Assembly: GCF_014596525.1 (NCBI RefSeq)
Contig: NZ_MSJP01000089.1
Span: forward strand, 41,305-105,304
Source of the DNA: Streptomyces sp. CBMA291
GTDB taxonomy: Bacteria; Actinomycetota; Actinomycetes; Streptomycetales; Streptomycetaceae
Direction: 5' to 3'
DNA: 64,000 nucleotides
The notes under the pieces are model-generated. The model worked only from the letters and a program-made list of their open reading frames with translations, did no database searches and was not told where the DNA came from. The translations under genes and the position numbers were made by a program. Shown one piece after another: positions 23,738 through 32,517 of this stretch (positions are counted from its first letter, which is position 1; each line of letters opens with the position of its first letter).

Positions 23738-26107
23738 TTACTTCAGTCCGCTGTCCAGCGCGTTCATCAGCAGACCGCTCGGAGTGTCACCGGACATCTC
23801 CCAGACGAAGCCGCCCAGCAGACCCTTGGACTTGATCCAGGCGGTCTTCTTGCCGATCGACCAGGTGTCGTCGAAGGACCACCACTGGCCGTTGGCCCCG
23901 GTGTAGCCGTACGTCGAGATCGACTGCTCGTCGTGCCGGACGACCATGCCCGGGTAGCTGGTGATCAGGTTGTTGTAGCCCCTGACCCCGGCCTCGGTGT
24001 CGAACTGACCGGGCGCGGCGCCGCCCGCTGCCTGCCATTCACCGTTCACGCCACCGTCGGTGACGCCCTGCCAGCCGCGCCCGTAGAACGGGAAGCCCAC
24101 GGTCAGCTTGCGCGGGTTGACCCCGGCGTCGAGGTAGGCGTTGATGGCGTTCTCGATGCTGAAGTGGAACGAGTACGGGTCCTGCGTGTCGGTGTAGAGG
24201 TTGGACGAGTGGCCGACCCGGTTGGGCTCCCAGGAGTTGTCGCTGCCCGCGCCGTGGAAGTCGTACCCCTGCACGTTGGCGTAGTCGAGGGAGTCGAAGA
24301 TCTTGGTGAGGTCCCAGCCCGCGGCGATCTTCGCCGGGTCGGCCGGGGTGAACGCGGTGAGCAGCTTGTGCTCGCCGCCGAGCGCGTCGAGCTGCTTGCG
24401 GAACTCGGCGAGCAGGGCGGTCAGGTTGTCCTTGTCCTGCGGCCCGTAGTGGTTGCCCGGGTGGCCGTCGGAGCCGGGCCACTCCCAGTCGATGTCGATG
24501 CCGTCGAAGATGCCGGCTCCGGTGCCCGGACCGCCCGCGCCGTTGTAGGCGGGCAGATCACCCTTGATCCACACGTCGAGGCAGGACTTGACGAACTTCT
24601 CCCGGGACTGCTGCGTGGCGGCGGCGTCCGAGAAGAACTTCGAGTACGTCCAGCCGCCGAGCGACACGACGACCTTCAGCTTGGGGTACTTGGCCTTCAG
24701 CTTCTTCAGCTGGTTGAAGTTGCCGCGCAGCTTGCCCCAGCCGTCGTCGGCGACGCCGTCCACGGACTGGGCGGAGGACATGGGCCGGGCGTAGTCGGCG
24801 TCCGCGTCACCGGCTCCCGTTCCCTCGTCCGGGTCCTGCGGGTTGGCGGAGACGCCCTTGGTCACACCCGCCTGGCAGGTGAGGTTCTTGGGGTCGATGT
24901 TCTCGAAGGAGTAGTTGATGACGTCCAGCTTGGCGGCGGCGCCGCTGGTGTCGAGGTTCTTCACGAAGTACTGGCGTCCGTAGATGCCCCACTGCGCGTA
25001 GTAGCCGACCTTCAGCTGCTTGCCCGCGCCCGCGACGTCGTCGGTGGTCACGGTCAGCGCGCTGGAGGCGGCCGAGGAGTTGTCGGCGGTGTCCCGCGCC
25101 TTGACGGTGAAGGCGTACGGAGTGGCGGGGGAGAGCCCCTCCACGGTGGCGGCCAGGGTGTTCGCGCCGACCGTCTTGACCAGCGTGGACCCCCGGTAGA
25201 CGTCGTAGGCGGCCACGGCGACGTTGTCGGTGGACTTGTCCCACGCCAGGGCGACGGTGGAGGCGGTCTTGCCGGTGGAACGGAGGTTGCCCGGCGCCGT
25301 CGGCGGCGTCGGGTCGGTCGCCGGGTCCACCGTCTTCAGGGTGAGCGGGGGACCGGCCGGTCCGGTGTTGCCCCGGACGTCCTTGGCCCTGACGGTGAAG
25401 GTGTACTGCGTGGCGGGCGTGAGGCCGTTGACGGTCGCGGAGGTGCCGGTCGCGACGGCGGCGACGGTCGAGCCGTTGAGCACCTCGTAGGAGGTCACCG
25501 GGTAGTCGCCACCGGTGGCGGCGGGCCAGCTCAGGGCGACCGTGCGCGAGGTGACCGCGGTGGCCGTCGGCGCTCCGGGGGCGGTCGGCGGCACGTCGGG
25601 GCTGCCGTCGCACTTGTCGCCGTTGACGGTGCAGCCGGTCGGGGCGCCGGGGGTGCCGTTCGCCGTGAACCAGTAGCTGTACGGCTCGGTGCTGCCGCCC
25701 GCGGGGACGTTGGCGTTGTAGAAGGCGTTCTTCACGGTCACATGGCGGCCCGAGACGGTGACCTCGCCGTTGTAGTTGCCGGAGACGGTCACTCCGGCGG
25801 GCAGGTCGAACTCCAGGGTCCAGCCGTTGACCGGGGCCGTACCGGTGTTGCGGACGATGTACGTCCCCTTCCACCAGGAGCCGTTGTCCTGGGTGCTGAA
25901 GGAGGCGGTCAGGGTTCCGGCGGCCTGGGCGGGTGCGGCGAGAGCGGTGAGCCCCGCGAGCGGCAGCAGCAGGGTGACACCGGCCGCGGCGACCCGCCGC
26001 CGCAGCCGTCGGGTGCCGCCGGTGCCGGGGGAGGATGCCGTCGCCGTGGTGCCGGTCCGTGCCGATCTGCCGACGATGCCGGAAAGTGGTCTGCGCCTGT
26101 GGAACAT
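23738..26107 (-). CDS. Secreted chitinase, CBM2 - two FnIII - GH18
   Basis: 789 aa from the ATG at 26107 (AGGGAG upstream). Signal peptide ending APAQA. CBM2-type domain (about residues 65-170; FSTQDNGSWWKGTYIVRN, VNGWTLEFDLPAGVTVSG). Two fibronectin type III modules (about 185-270 and 285-375; SYEVLNGSTV, AAYDVYRGSTLV). GH18 barrel from about 390 with KVVVSLGGWTYSKFF and the catalytic FDGIDIDWEWPGSDG (the last Glu is the acid). DTWSIGKKTAWIKSKGL and GGFVWEMSGD close the barrel. It hydrolyses chitin outside the cell. Two 12-bp direct repeats in the promoter (26257-26290) match known Streptomyces chitinase control elements. Confidence 0.93.
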   Translation of the reverse strand: MFHRRRPLSGIVGRSARTGTTATASSPGTGGTRRLRRRVAAAGVTLLLPLAGLTALAAPAQAAGTLTASFSTQDNGSWWKGTYIVRNTGTAPVNGWTLEFDLPAGVTVSGNYNGEVTVSGRHVTVKNAFYNANVPAGGSTEPYSYWFTANGTPGAPTGCTVNGDKCDGSPDVPPTAPGAPTATAVTSRTVALSWPAATGGDYPVTSYEVLNGSTVAAVATGTSATVNGLTPATQYTFTVRAKDVRGNTGPAGPPLTLKTVDPATDPTPPTAPGNLRSTGKTASTVALAWDKSTDNVAVAAYDVYRGSTLVKTVGANTLAATVEGLSPATPYAFTVKARDTADNSSAASSALTVTTDDVAGAGKQLKVGYYAQWGIYGRQYFVKNLDTSGAAAKLDVINYSFENIDPKNLTCQAGVTKGVSANPQDPDEGTGAGDADADYARPMSSAQSVDGVADDGWGKLRGNFNQLKKLKAKYPKLKVVVSLGGWTYSKFFSDAAATQQSREKFVKSCLDVWIKGDLPAYNGAGGPGTGAGIFDGIDIDWEWPGSDGHPGNHYGPQDKDNLTALLAEFRKQLDALGGEHKLLTAFTPADPAKIAAGWDLTKIFDSLDYANVQGYDFHGAGSDNSWEPNRVGHSSNLYTDTQDPYSFHFSIENAINAYLDAGVNPRKLTVGFPFYGRGWQGVTDGGVNGEWQAAGGAAPGQFDTEAGVRGYNNLITSYPGMVVRHDEQSISTYGYTGANGQWWSFDDTWSIGKKTAWIKSKGLLGGFVWEMSGDTPSGLLMNALDSGLK

Positions 26108-26256
26108 GGTTCTCCCTGCGATCGTGGGGTGGTACAGGGGTGAGGTGAACCGTGCGCGTACGTCTGCGTGACCCGGTGGAAGGCAGGCCGGAGAGCGAGG
26201 CGGAACCGGTGCGCGGACCGGACGCCACCTTCGGTCGGGACGCCCCACAACGTAGA

Positions 26257-26290
26257 AGGTCTGGACCAATGCGTCAACAGGTCTGGACCG
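26257..26290 (-). promoter_or_regulatory. Chitinase promoter with two 12-bp direct repeats
   Basis: Minus strand TGGTCCAGACCT at 26268-26257 and CGGTCCAGACCT at 26290-26279, 22 bp apart, flank TTGACGC, a good -35. This layout is the established Streptomyces chitinase promoter pattern, in which the repeats mediate glucose repression and chitin induction. The start codon lies about 150 bp downstream. The remaining sequence to 26473 shows no gene, only a GGGTAC-type tandem repeat near 26432-26456. Confidence 0.8.
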
Positions 26291-26473
26291 CGAAGGAGCC
26301 CGCGGTGAATGGGGGACGAGGGAGAGGAGGGGGAGCCGCTCCCCGCCTCCCCTCGCCGCACGGTGTGGCCGCGCCCCGACCGACTCCTGACCACTCCGTC
26401 CGCTCCTGCCCCGGTATGGCACGATGCCCGGATACGGGTACGGGTACGGGTACGGGGCGAAGGCGGGGCGGAC

Positions 26474-26920
26474 ATGGACCGGCAGGAGAGGATCCGGGCC
26501 GCCGCGATCCGATGGGGCGTCCTGGTGACCGGACTGCTGTTGCTCCTCGTGGGTATCGGGTACGCGCTGCCGGGCTGGTCCGTGGCGCGCGGCGCGGGCA
26601 CACCGGGCGTGTTCACGGTGGTCCGGCAGGCCGACGAGTGCCCCCGCTGCGTGCTCCGGGGCACCTTCACCCCGGACGACCCCGCCGAACCCGCCCTCGA
26701 CGACACCGAGGCGAGGGGACGTCTGCCGGTCGCCCTCAAGGGCGAGCGGACCAGGGGCGTCGGCCACGAGGGCGCGGTGTATCCGCCCGGCGGCGGAGGA
26801 GCCTGGCGGACCGGCACGCTCGTCGCGGGCGGCGGCGCGGTCGTGCTCCTCGGCTGGCTCTGGACGGCACGCGCCCATCGGCGGCGCCGCCGACGCCACG
26901 AGACGGCGCCTGCGAGCTGA
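26474..26920 (+). CDS. Small membrane protein with two helices, unknown function
   Basis: 148 aa from the ATG at 26474. First membrane helix WGVLVTGLLLLLVGIGYALPG (about residues 13-33) and second VAGGGAVVLLGWLWTA (about 118-133), followed by a very basic tail (RAHRRRRRRHE). Between them lies an exterior loop of about 85 residues with ECPRCVLRGTF, a CxxC-like pair that may bind metal or form a disulfide. I recognise no family. It is divergent from the chitinase gene and has no close partner. Confidence 0.65.
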   Translation: MDRQERIRAAAIRWGVLVTGLLLLLVGIGYALPGWSVARGAGTPGVFTVVRQADECPRCVLRGTFTPDDPAEPALDDTEARGRLPVALKGERTRGVGHEGAVYPPGGGGAWRTGTLVAGGGAVVLLGWLWTARAHRRRRRRHETAPAS

Positions 26921-27505
26921 CGGGCCCGCCGCGGGCAGGAGCCGATGCCGATGCCGACGCGACGGAGTGACGGCCTGACGACGCCCGCGAGCTGACAGGC
27001 TCGCCGACGCCGGGTGCCTCACCGGCGCCGACGCCGACGGGATGACGCCCGCGAGCCGATGGATCCGCCGACGCTGACACCGATGGCATGACGCCCGCGA
27101 GCCGACCGGCCCACCCCACCTGGGGGAACGCCTGTCCGGGCGTCAACCGGACAGCGTCGGCGGGGTTCTCGCCATCGTCCGCCGACCGGCTGCGCCCCGG
27201 GCGCGCGGTCGGCTGCACTGGTCCGGGGCCGCCCCGAAGCGGCCCGGGAGGCGCGCCAGGGCGCGTGGGCGAGGGGAAAGCGGGTCGCGCATGACGACGA
27301 TCGACGGGGCGGCGCCGAGCCCGCCCCTTCAGGCGATCCGGTGGCGGAACGGGGTGGTGCCTCTCCGGCCTCTCTGGTCCCTCTGGTCTCTCTGGTCCCT
27401 CCGACCCCTCCAGCCTCACCCGCTCCTCCGATCCCGCCCACCCCTCCCGGCGGCCCGACCCCGCCGTGACGCCTCCGACGGGACAGGCACCCCGGGGGCC
27501 GTCTC
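26921..27505. other. Intergenic region with imperfect tandem repeats
   Basis: No gene supported. From about 26973 to 27110 the sequence GACGCCCGCGAGC followed by C or T and GA recurs three times, with variable GCCGACGCCGAC-like filler between. From 27358 to 27415 there is a pyrimidine-rich tract (CTCTCTGGTCCCTCTGGTCT-like). Both features explain several spurious open frames. Function unknown. Confidence 0.5.
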
Positions 27506-28273
27506 GTGAGCGGACGGCCCCGGCCCGGCGCCCGCCGCCCTCCCGCCGCGCGCCGCCCCCGTACGACCCGGCCCCCGCGCCGTACCCCCGCGCCCCGGCG
27601 CCGTACGGCATCCCGGCGGCCGAAGCAGGCGTACGGCTGGGAGCGGATCGTCCCGCTGGTCCTGGCCGCCGCCGTGGTGTGGAGCCTGGTCCTGGCCACC
27701 CTGCGCTGGCTGGCAGCGCACCCCTGGGTGCCGGTCGTCCTGCTGCTGATCGCGGCGGCGGCCGTCGGATGGTGGGCGCACCGGCGCCGGGAGGCCGCCC
27801 GCCGGGACCGGATCCGGGAGCGGGGACTGCGGTACGTGCTGCCGCAGATCGACGCCCTGCACCACTCGCAGTTCGAGGAAGCCGTACGGGATCTGATGCG
27901 CCGTGACGGCTGCCCGGGTGCGGTCCGGGTCGGCGGCGCCGGGGACAACGGCGCCGACGTGAAGGCCACCGACCCCTTCGGGCGGCTGTGGGTCATCCAG
28001 TGCAAACACCGCAGGGCCGGTCTGGGCGGAGCCGCCGTCGGGACCCCGGACCTGCACGTCCTCAACGGCACCGGACGGCCCGTGCACCACGGCGATGTCG
28101 TCGTCCTGGTCACCAACGGGCGCTTCACGGGCAAGGCCGTCGACTTCGCCCGCGACCAGCGGCTCCACCTGGTGGACCGTCATCTCCTCGCCCGGTGGGC
28201 CGCGGGCTCCACACCGCTCTGGGAACTCCTGGGGGCGCTCCCCGCGCCCCGCCGCCCCTCGGCCGGTTCCTGA
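27506..28273 (+). CDS. Membrane-tethered Mrr-type restriction endonuclease-like protein
   Basis: 255 aa from the GTG at 27506. The first 45 residues are extremely basic (RRP-rich). Two adjacent membrane helices follow (VPLVLAAAVVWSLVLATL and VPVVLLLIAAAAVGWW). The C-terminal domain (about residues 105-235) is of the PD-(D/E)xK Mrr_cat type: FEEAVRDLMRRDGCPG opens it; GAGDNGADVKATDPFG has the catalytic Asp, and VIQCKHR supplies the Gln-x-Lys. VTNGRFTGKAVDFA is the family's second core helix region. Family members cleave modified or foreign DNA; tethering the domain to the membrane could place it at DNA entry. No methylase gene is nearby. Activity is inferred. Confidence 0.8.
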   Translation: MSGRPRPGARRPPAARRPRTTRPPRRTPAPRRRTASRRPKQAYGWERIVPLVLAAAVVWSLVLATLRWLAAHPWVPVVLLLIAAAAVGWWAHRRREAARRDRIRERGLRYVLPQIDALHHSQFEEAVRDLMRRDGCPGAVRVGGAGDNGADVKATDPFGRLWVIQCKHRRAGLGGAAVGTPDLHVLNGTGRPVHHGDVVVLVTNGRFTGKAVDFARDQRLHLVDRHLLARWAAGSTPLWELLGALPAPRRPSAGS

Positions 28274-28446
28274 GCGCGGCACCCGAAGCGGAACCGGTGG
28301 GCGGTCCGCCGCTTCGGCCGGGAAGCCGTGGCCATGGGCGGGGGACCGGGCCGCCAGCGGGACATGAGCGGAACGTTAGCGGTGACGTGGACAGTGGGCT
28401 TCGACATATCGGCCGAAAGGCCCAGCCTTCCGAAGGAGCCCCTTCC

Positions 28447-31400
28447 ATGTACAAGAGAGATCGCCCCGTCGGGCGGTCGGTCCGTGCGATCGTCGGCGCG
28501 GTCGTCCTCGCGCTGTCGGCGCTCGCGCTGCCCGGCGTGACCGGCGTCGCCCACGCGGCGGAGAGACCGCCCAACCGCCTCGGACCGGTCCAGATCCAGA
28601 ACGTGGCGAACGGTTTCGCCGTGGACGCCGAGAACGGTGACATGGCGGAGGGCCGGAAGATCCTCCAGCGCTCCTACAAAGCGGAGAAGCGCAGCCAGTG
28701 GTGGTTCGAGGCGGCCGGCTCGGCGTACCACATCAAGAGCAACGTGAACGGGGCCTACTGTGTGGCCGCCGTCGGTGCGAACGTCGTCCTGAAGAGCTGC
28801 GGGGCGGAGGGCACCACCTGGGTCTTCGACGAGGTGGACGCCGACACCTATCTGCTGAAGTCCACCTGGACGGGGAAGTACCTGCTCGCGGCCACGGAGC
28901 AGGGCGGTGACGACAACAGCGAGAAGCAGCTCGGTCTCGGCGACCTGGCCCAGACGGCGAGCCTCGGGCGCTGGTACCTGACCGATCTGGCGCTTGAGGA
29001 GTACACCCCGCCGGCCGACCCCCGGCTCGACGAGGCGACCTTCCTCACCGCGCACAACGCCTTCAACAGCACCGCCTACAACCCGCTGTCCCTCTTCCCC
29101 AACCAGTCGCACACCATGTCGAAGCAACTGGACGAGGGCGTACGCGGGCTGATGCTCGACGTCTACGAGGAGCAGGGCGCCCTCGTGCTCTGCCACGGAC
29201 CCTGCTGGATCAACGGCCAAATCCCGCTCGCGAACGCACTCCAGGAGGTCAAGCAGCATCTCCAGAAGGACGCGGACGCGATCGTCACGCTCTTCCTCGA
29301 AGACTACGTCAGCGACCGGGCCGCCCTTCGGCAGGCGTTCGTGACGGCGGGGCTCGACGGGCTGATCTTCGACCCGGAGGCGCAGGGCGTACGGACGACG
29401 GGCTGGCCCCGGCTGTCCGAGATGCGGCAGGAGGGCAAGCGGCTCCTCGTCTTCACCGACGGCCAGGCGATCCCCGACATCGGCGTGGCCCGGGGCTACG
29501 ACTGGACGGTCGAGAACTACTGGAGCATCGGCGCGACGCGCAACAAGTGGCAGTGCTTCAGCCGCTGGGGTGACCGTCCTCTCACCCACCAGGAGCCCGG
29601 CTTCACCCCGCTGTTCGTCATGAACCAGTTCAGGGACGCCGCCACGACCGTCACGGCCCGCGCGGACAACGGCGACGACCTGGCCGACCGGGCGCTGAAC
29701 ATCTGCGGGCCCGCCGCCCGCAAGAAGCCCAACTACGTGGCCCTCGACTTCTACCATCTGCCCGAGGACGGCAGCAGCCGTCAGGCGATCGACACCATCA
29801 ACCGGCACCACTACTCCGCGAAGCCGTCCTCCCAGGACCTCGGCACGCAGAACCGCCGGGGCCCGCTGCCCGGTCTGCCGAACTGGACGGGTGCGGGCTA
29901 CCGCAGCGGCGCCGCCCTTCCCGGCAGCGAGAAGTTCAACCGGAACACGTCCTGCCGGATCACCCCCCAGCGTCTCGCCGCCGACTTCCAGGTCAGGCCC
30001 GACGACAATCTGGACGACTCGGTCGGACTCCAGCAGGCCATCGACCACATCCGCACCCAGTGCAGCCCCACGGCCAACTTCGACCGGCTCTCCCTGATCG
30101 AACTGCCCGCCGGACGCATCGACATCACCCGGCAGATCGCCATGGACGCCGACTACCTCGTCCTGCGCGGCCAGGGCGGCGGCACGGGCGGCACGAGGAT
30201 CGTCTTCGCGCCCGACGCGGACACCCGCTACGACACCCTGACCAAGGACGGCGGTCGCTGGGACCAGGACGCCATGACCTACGAGTCGGGCGCCGACACC
30301 GCCAAGGGCGGCTGGATCTGGCCGGGACGGGGACTCTTCCGCGTCCAGACCCGCGACGTCGCCCCGCGCTACGCCGACGAATGGGCCGCCGCCCCCGCCA
30401 ACCGCAAGGACCTCTACGAGGGCTCCGTCAACCAGCACTGGGCCTCCGGAGTGAAGCTGCGCGGCGCGATCGGCGACTCCGCCTACTCGGCCCGTGAGGG
30501 CGGCCAGATCGTCCACCTCGTCTCGAACGCCGACATGACCAAGTTCCGCGTCGGCGGACACCTGTGGGTGGGCGCCGCCAACAGCCGCAAGTTCTACGAG
30601 CGGCAGGGCGCCACGGACACGAGCCAGTACGAGGACCTGCACATGCGCCAGCAGGTCTTCCGCATCAGCGTCGTGGACACGGTCGACCGCACCCTCAAGC
30701 TCGACAAGCCGCTGGAGTTCGACCTGCCCGTCGACTCCACATCCGACGGCTCCTCGCCGATCGGCTCCACCCCCTACGTCAGCAAGGTGACCCCGCTGAA
30801 GATGGTGGTCGGCGTCGGGTTCGAGAACTTCTCCTTCACCCAGGACGTGCCCGGACTGACCCGGCAGCAGGCGGACCACAATTACGGCAACCTGGCGCCC
30901 GCCGCCGCCATGCATGGCCTCGTCTTCAAGTGGGCCGCGGACTCCTGGGCGCGCGGCGTCAGCTCCGACATGTCCGGCTCCCACCCGGTCGTCACCGAGG
31001 TCGCCAAGAACCTCCAGTTCGAGAAGAACCACCTCGACGGCGCCTGGAACAAGGGCAAGGGAGGCAACGGCTACTTCCGTGGCAGCCGCGTCTGGGACTC
31101 GCTGTACGCGAACAACACCACGCGCAACCTGCGTCACTTCACCCTCCAGTGGTCCTCCTCCGACAACGTCGTCTACGGCAACGACTTCGACTCGGACCTG
31201 AACCTCCACGGAGGCTGGGAGCGCAGGAACCTCTTCGAGAAGAACACCGTGCGCGTGCCGTACGAGCACGCCCCCGGCAGCTGCACCACCCACTGCGGCG
31301 GCGAGGGCGGCGGCGTCGAGACCGGCACCTGGTACCCGATCTGGTGGGCCGCAGGGGCGAAGGCGGCGAAGTGGGCCGGCTCCTCGGGAGCGCAGAACGT

Positions 31401-31671
31401 CTTCCACGACAACGTCCTCGCCAAGCAGCTCACACCCGGCGGGCCGTACGTGGAGTACGGACCGTACGCGCGCAGCGGTACCGGACCCCAGCCGGTCTTC
31501 CAGTTCGGCTCCGCCGCCGACGACCCGGGCCGCTTCCTCCATCTGACCCGGAACGGTTCGCCGATCGCGGACTGGAACGGAAACGAGACGGCGGACTTCT
31601 CCGGCGCCGGAGGAGTCAACAGCACCCACACCGCGCCGATCGCCTCGGTGTTCCTCAACGGCACCGGATGA
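28447..31671 (+). CDS. Secreted three-module protein: beta-trefoil lectin, PI-PLC X-like domain, right-handed beta-helix
   Basis: 1074 aa from the ATG at 28447 (AAGGAG nine bases upstream). Signal peptide ending GVAHA. Residues about 40-185 look like a ricin-type trefoil (VQIQNVANGFAVDAENGD; YHIKSNVNGAYCVAAVGANV; YLLKSTWTGKYLLAATEQ). Residues 195-470 look like a PI-PLC X domain with both catalytic histidines in FLTAHNAFNS and VLCHGPC, plus DAIVTLFLEDYVSD. Residues about 510-1074 form a pectate-lyase-like beta-helix (PAGRIDITRQIAMDADYLVL; ARGVSSDMSGSHPVVTEV; LYANNTTRNLRHFTLQWSSS). Family knowledge suggests phospholipid or glycan cleavage by the second domain and polysaccharide binding or lysis by the third. 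Substrates cannot be told. It is monocistronic. Confidence 0.8.
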   Translation: MYKRDRPVGRSVRAIVGAVVLALSALALPGVTGVAHAAERPPNRLGPVQIQNVANGFAVDAENGDMAEGRKILQRSYKAEKRSQWWFEAAGSAYHIKSNVNGAYCVAAVGANVVLKSCGAEGTTWVFDEVDADTYLLKSTWTGKYLLAATEQGGDDNSEKQLGLGDLAQTASLGRWYLTDLALEEYTPPADPRLDEATFLTAHNAFNSTAYNPLSLFPNQSHTMSKQLDEGVRGLMLDVYEEQGALVLCHGPCWINGQIPLANALQEVKQHLQKDADAIVTLFLEDYVSDRAALRQAFVTAGLDGLIFDPEAQGVRTTGWPRLSEMRQEGKRLLVFTDGQAIPDIGVARGYDWTVENYWSIGATRNKWQCFSRWGDRPLTHQEPGFTPLFVMNQFRDAATTVTARADNGDDLADRALNICGPAARKKPNYVALDFYHLPEDGSSRQAIDTINRHHYSAKPSSQDLGTQNRRGPLPGLPNWTGAGYRSGAALPGSEKFNRNTSCRITPQRLAADFQVRPDDNLDDSVGLQQAIDHIRTQCSPTANFDRLSLIELPAGRIDITRQIAMDADYLVLRGQGGGTGGTRIVFAPDADTRYDTLTKDGGRWDQDAMTYESGADTAKGGWIWPGRGLFRVQTRDVAPRYADEWAAAPANRKDLYEGSVNQHWASGVKLRGAIGDSAYSAREGGQIVHLVSNADMTKFRVGGHLWVGAANSRKFYERQGATDTSQYEDLHMRQQVFRISVVDTVDRTLKLDKPLEFDLPVDSTSDGSSPIGSTPYVSKVTPLKMVVGVGFENFSFTQDVPGLTRQQADHNYGNLAPAAAMHGLVFKWAADSWARGVSSDMSGSHPVVTEVAKNLQFEKNHLDGAWNKGKGGNGYFRGSRVWDSLYANNTTRNLRHFTLQWSSSDNVVYGNDFDSDLNLHGGWERRNLFEKNTVRVPYEHAPGSCTTHCGGEGGGVETGTWYPIWWAAGAKAAKWAGSSGAQNVFHDNVLAKQLTPGGPYVEYGPYARSGTGPQPVFQFGSAADDPGRFLHLTRNGSPIADWNGNETADFSGAGGVNSTHTAPIASVFLNGTG

Positions 31672-31687
31672 TCAGCCGATGATCGGA

Positions 31688-31728
31688 GGCCCGGATCACC
31701 CGCGAGAGTGACGGCGGGGGTCCGGGCC
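31688..31728 (+). terminator. Hairpin downstream of the three-module gene
   Basis: GGCCCGGA and TCCGGGCC form an 8-bp stem around a 25-nt, partly self-pairing loop, 16 bp after the stop. A modest candidate terminator. Confidence 0.45.
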
Positions 31729-31784
31729 GCGAGGTTGTCCACAGGTCCGGCCGGGGGATCGGTGCCCAGGGTTAGCCTCGGGAC

Positions 31785-32432
31785 ATGGCGAATTCTTCGT
31801 ATCTCTGTTCCTCCGACGAGGCTTCCCTCTACCCCTCGGGTTTCGTCGAGGGCTTCGACCCGGCCACCGGTGTCGTCGCCCACGACGTGTCCGGCATCCC
31901 GCTGCTCTGGCTGGCGATGTTCCGTCCGGCGGACCTGGTGACGGGGACGTTCACGGTGGACCCCGACGACACCGACGACGGGGAGGGCGTCGTGGTCGCC
32001 ACGGCGCCGCTTGCGGCGAAGGACCGCGCGCTGACCCGGCTGGACGCCGCGCTTCCCGTACTGAACCGGCTCTTCGCCGCCGAGGGCGCGGTGGACGCGC
32101 ACGCCGCCCTGCTGCGGCAGGCGATCGAGAAGGCACCGGGCGCCCATGTGACGATCGAACTGGAGGAGATAGAGGGGCTGTGGGAGGAGGGCGCCTTCCA
32201 GCCCGCGCTCCGTGCCGCGCTGGCCTGCCTCGACGGCGAGACCGACCCGGCGGCGGACCGCGCCCGGCTGATCTCCCTGTCGGGACTGCGACCCGGCCGG
32301 CCGTTCCCCTCGGCCCGGCTGCTCGTCGACGACCTCGAAGCGGAAGACGACGACTACTGGAACCTCGTACGGCTCCTCGGCGCGAGCCTGGTGGCCGAGG
32401 TGCCATGGGAGACGGCGGCGCCGACCGGCTGA
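31785..32432 (+). CDS. Cytoplasmic hypothetical protein, 215 aa
   Basis: Starts MANSSYLCSSDEASLYPSGF and is acidic, with no signal or membrane segment. Features: SGIPLLWLAMFRPADLVTG near residue 40, a helical middle (VLNRLFAAEGAVDAHAALLRQ), IELEEIEGLWEEGAF, and an acidic end (LVDDLEAEDDDYWNLVRLLG). The overall look is that of a family widespread in Streptomyces with no assigned role, and I do not recognise a catalytic motif. Its promoter region carries the preceding gene's hairpin. It converges on the GH16 gene with an 85-bp gap. Confidence 0.75.
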   Translation: MANSSYLCSSDEASLYPSGFVEGFDPATGVVAHDVSGIPLLWLAMFRPADLVTGTFTVDPDDTDDGEGVVVATAPLAAKDRALTRLDAALPVLNRLFAAEGAVDAHAALLRQAIEKAPGAHVTIELEEIEGLWEEGAFQPALRAALACLDGETDPAADRARLISLSGLRPGRPFPSARLLVDDLEAEDDDYWNLVRLLGASLVAEVPWETAAPTG

Positions 32433-32517
32433 GCCGGCGCCGCCGGGCGGGTCCCCCACCGGAGCATCGGGGCCGCGGCCGGATCGGGCCGCCGCCCCGA
32501 CGCGGGCGGGCGGTGCG

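Noticed and set aside
26432..26456. GGGTAC tandem repeat upstream of the small membrane-protein gene
   Set aside because: Only three or four units, with no symmetry or promoter relation; treated as simple-sequence noise.
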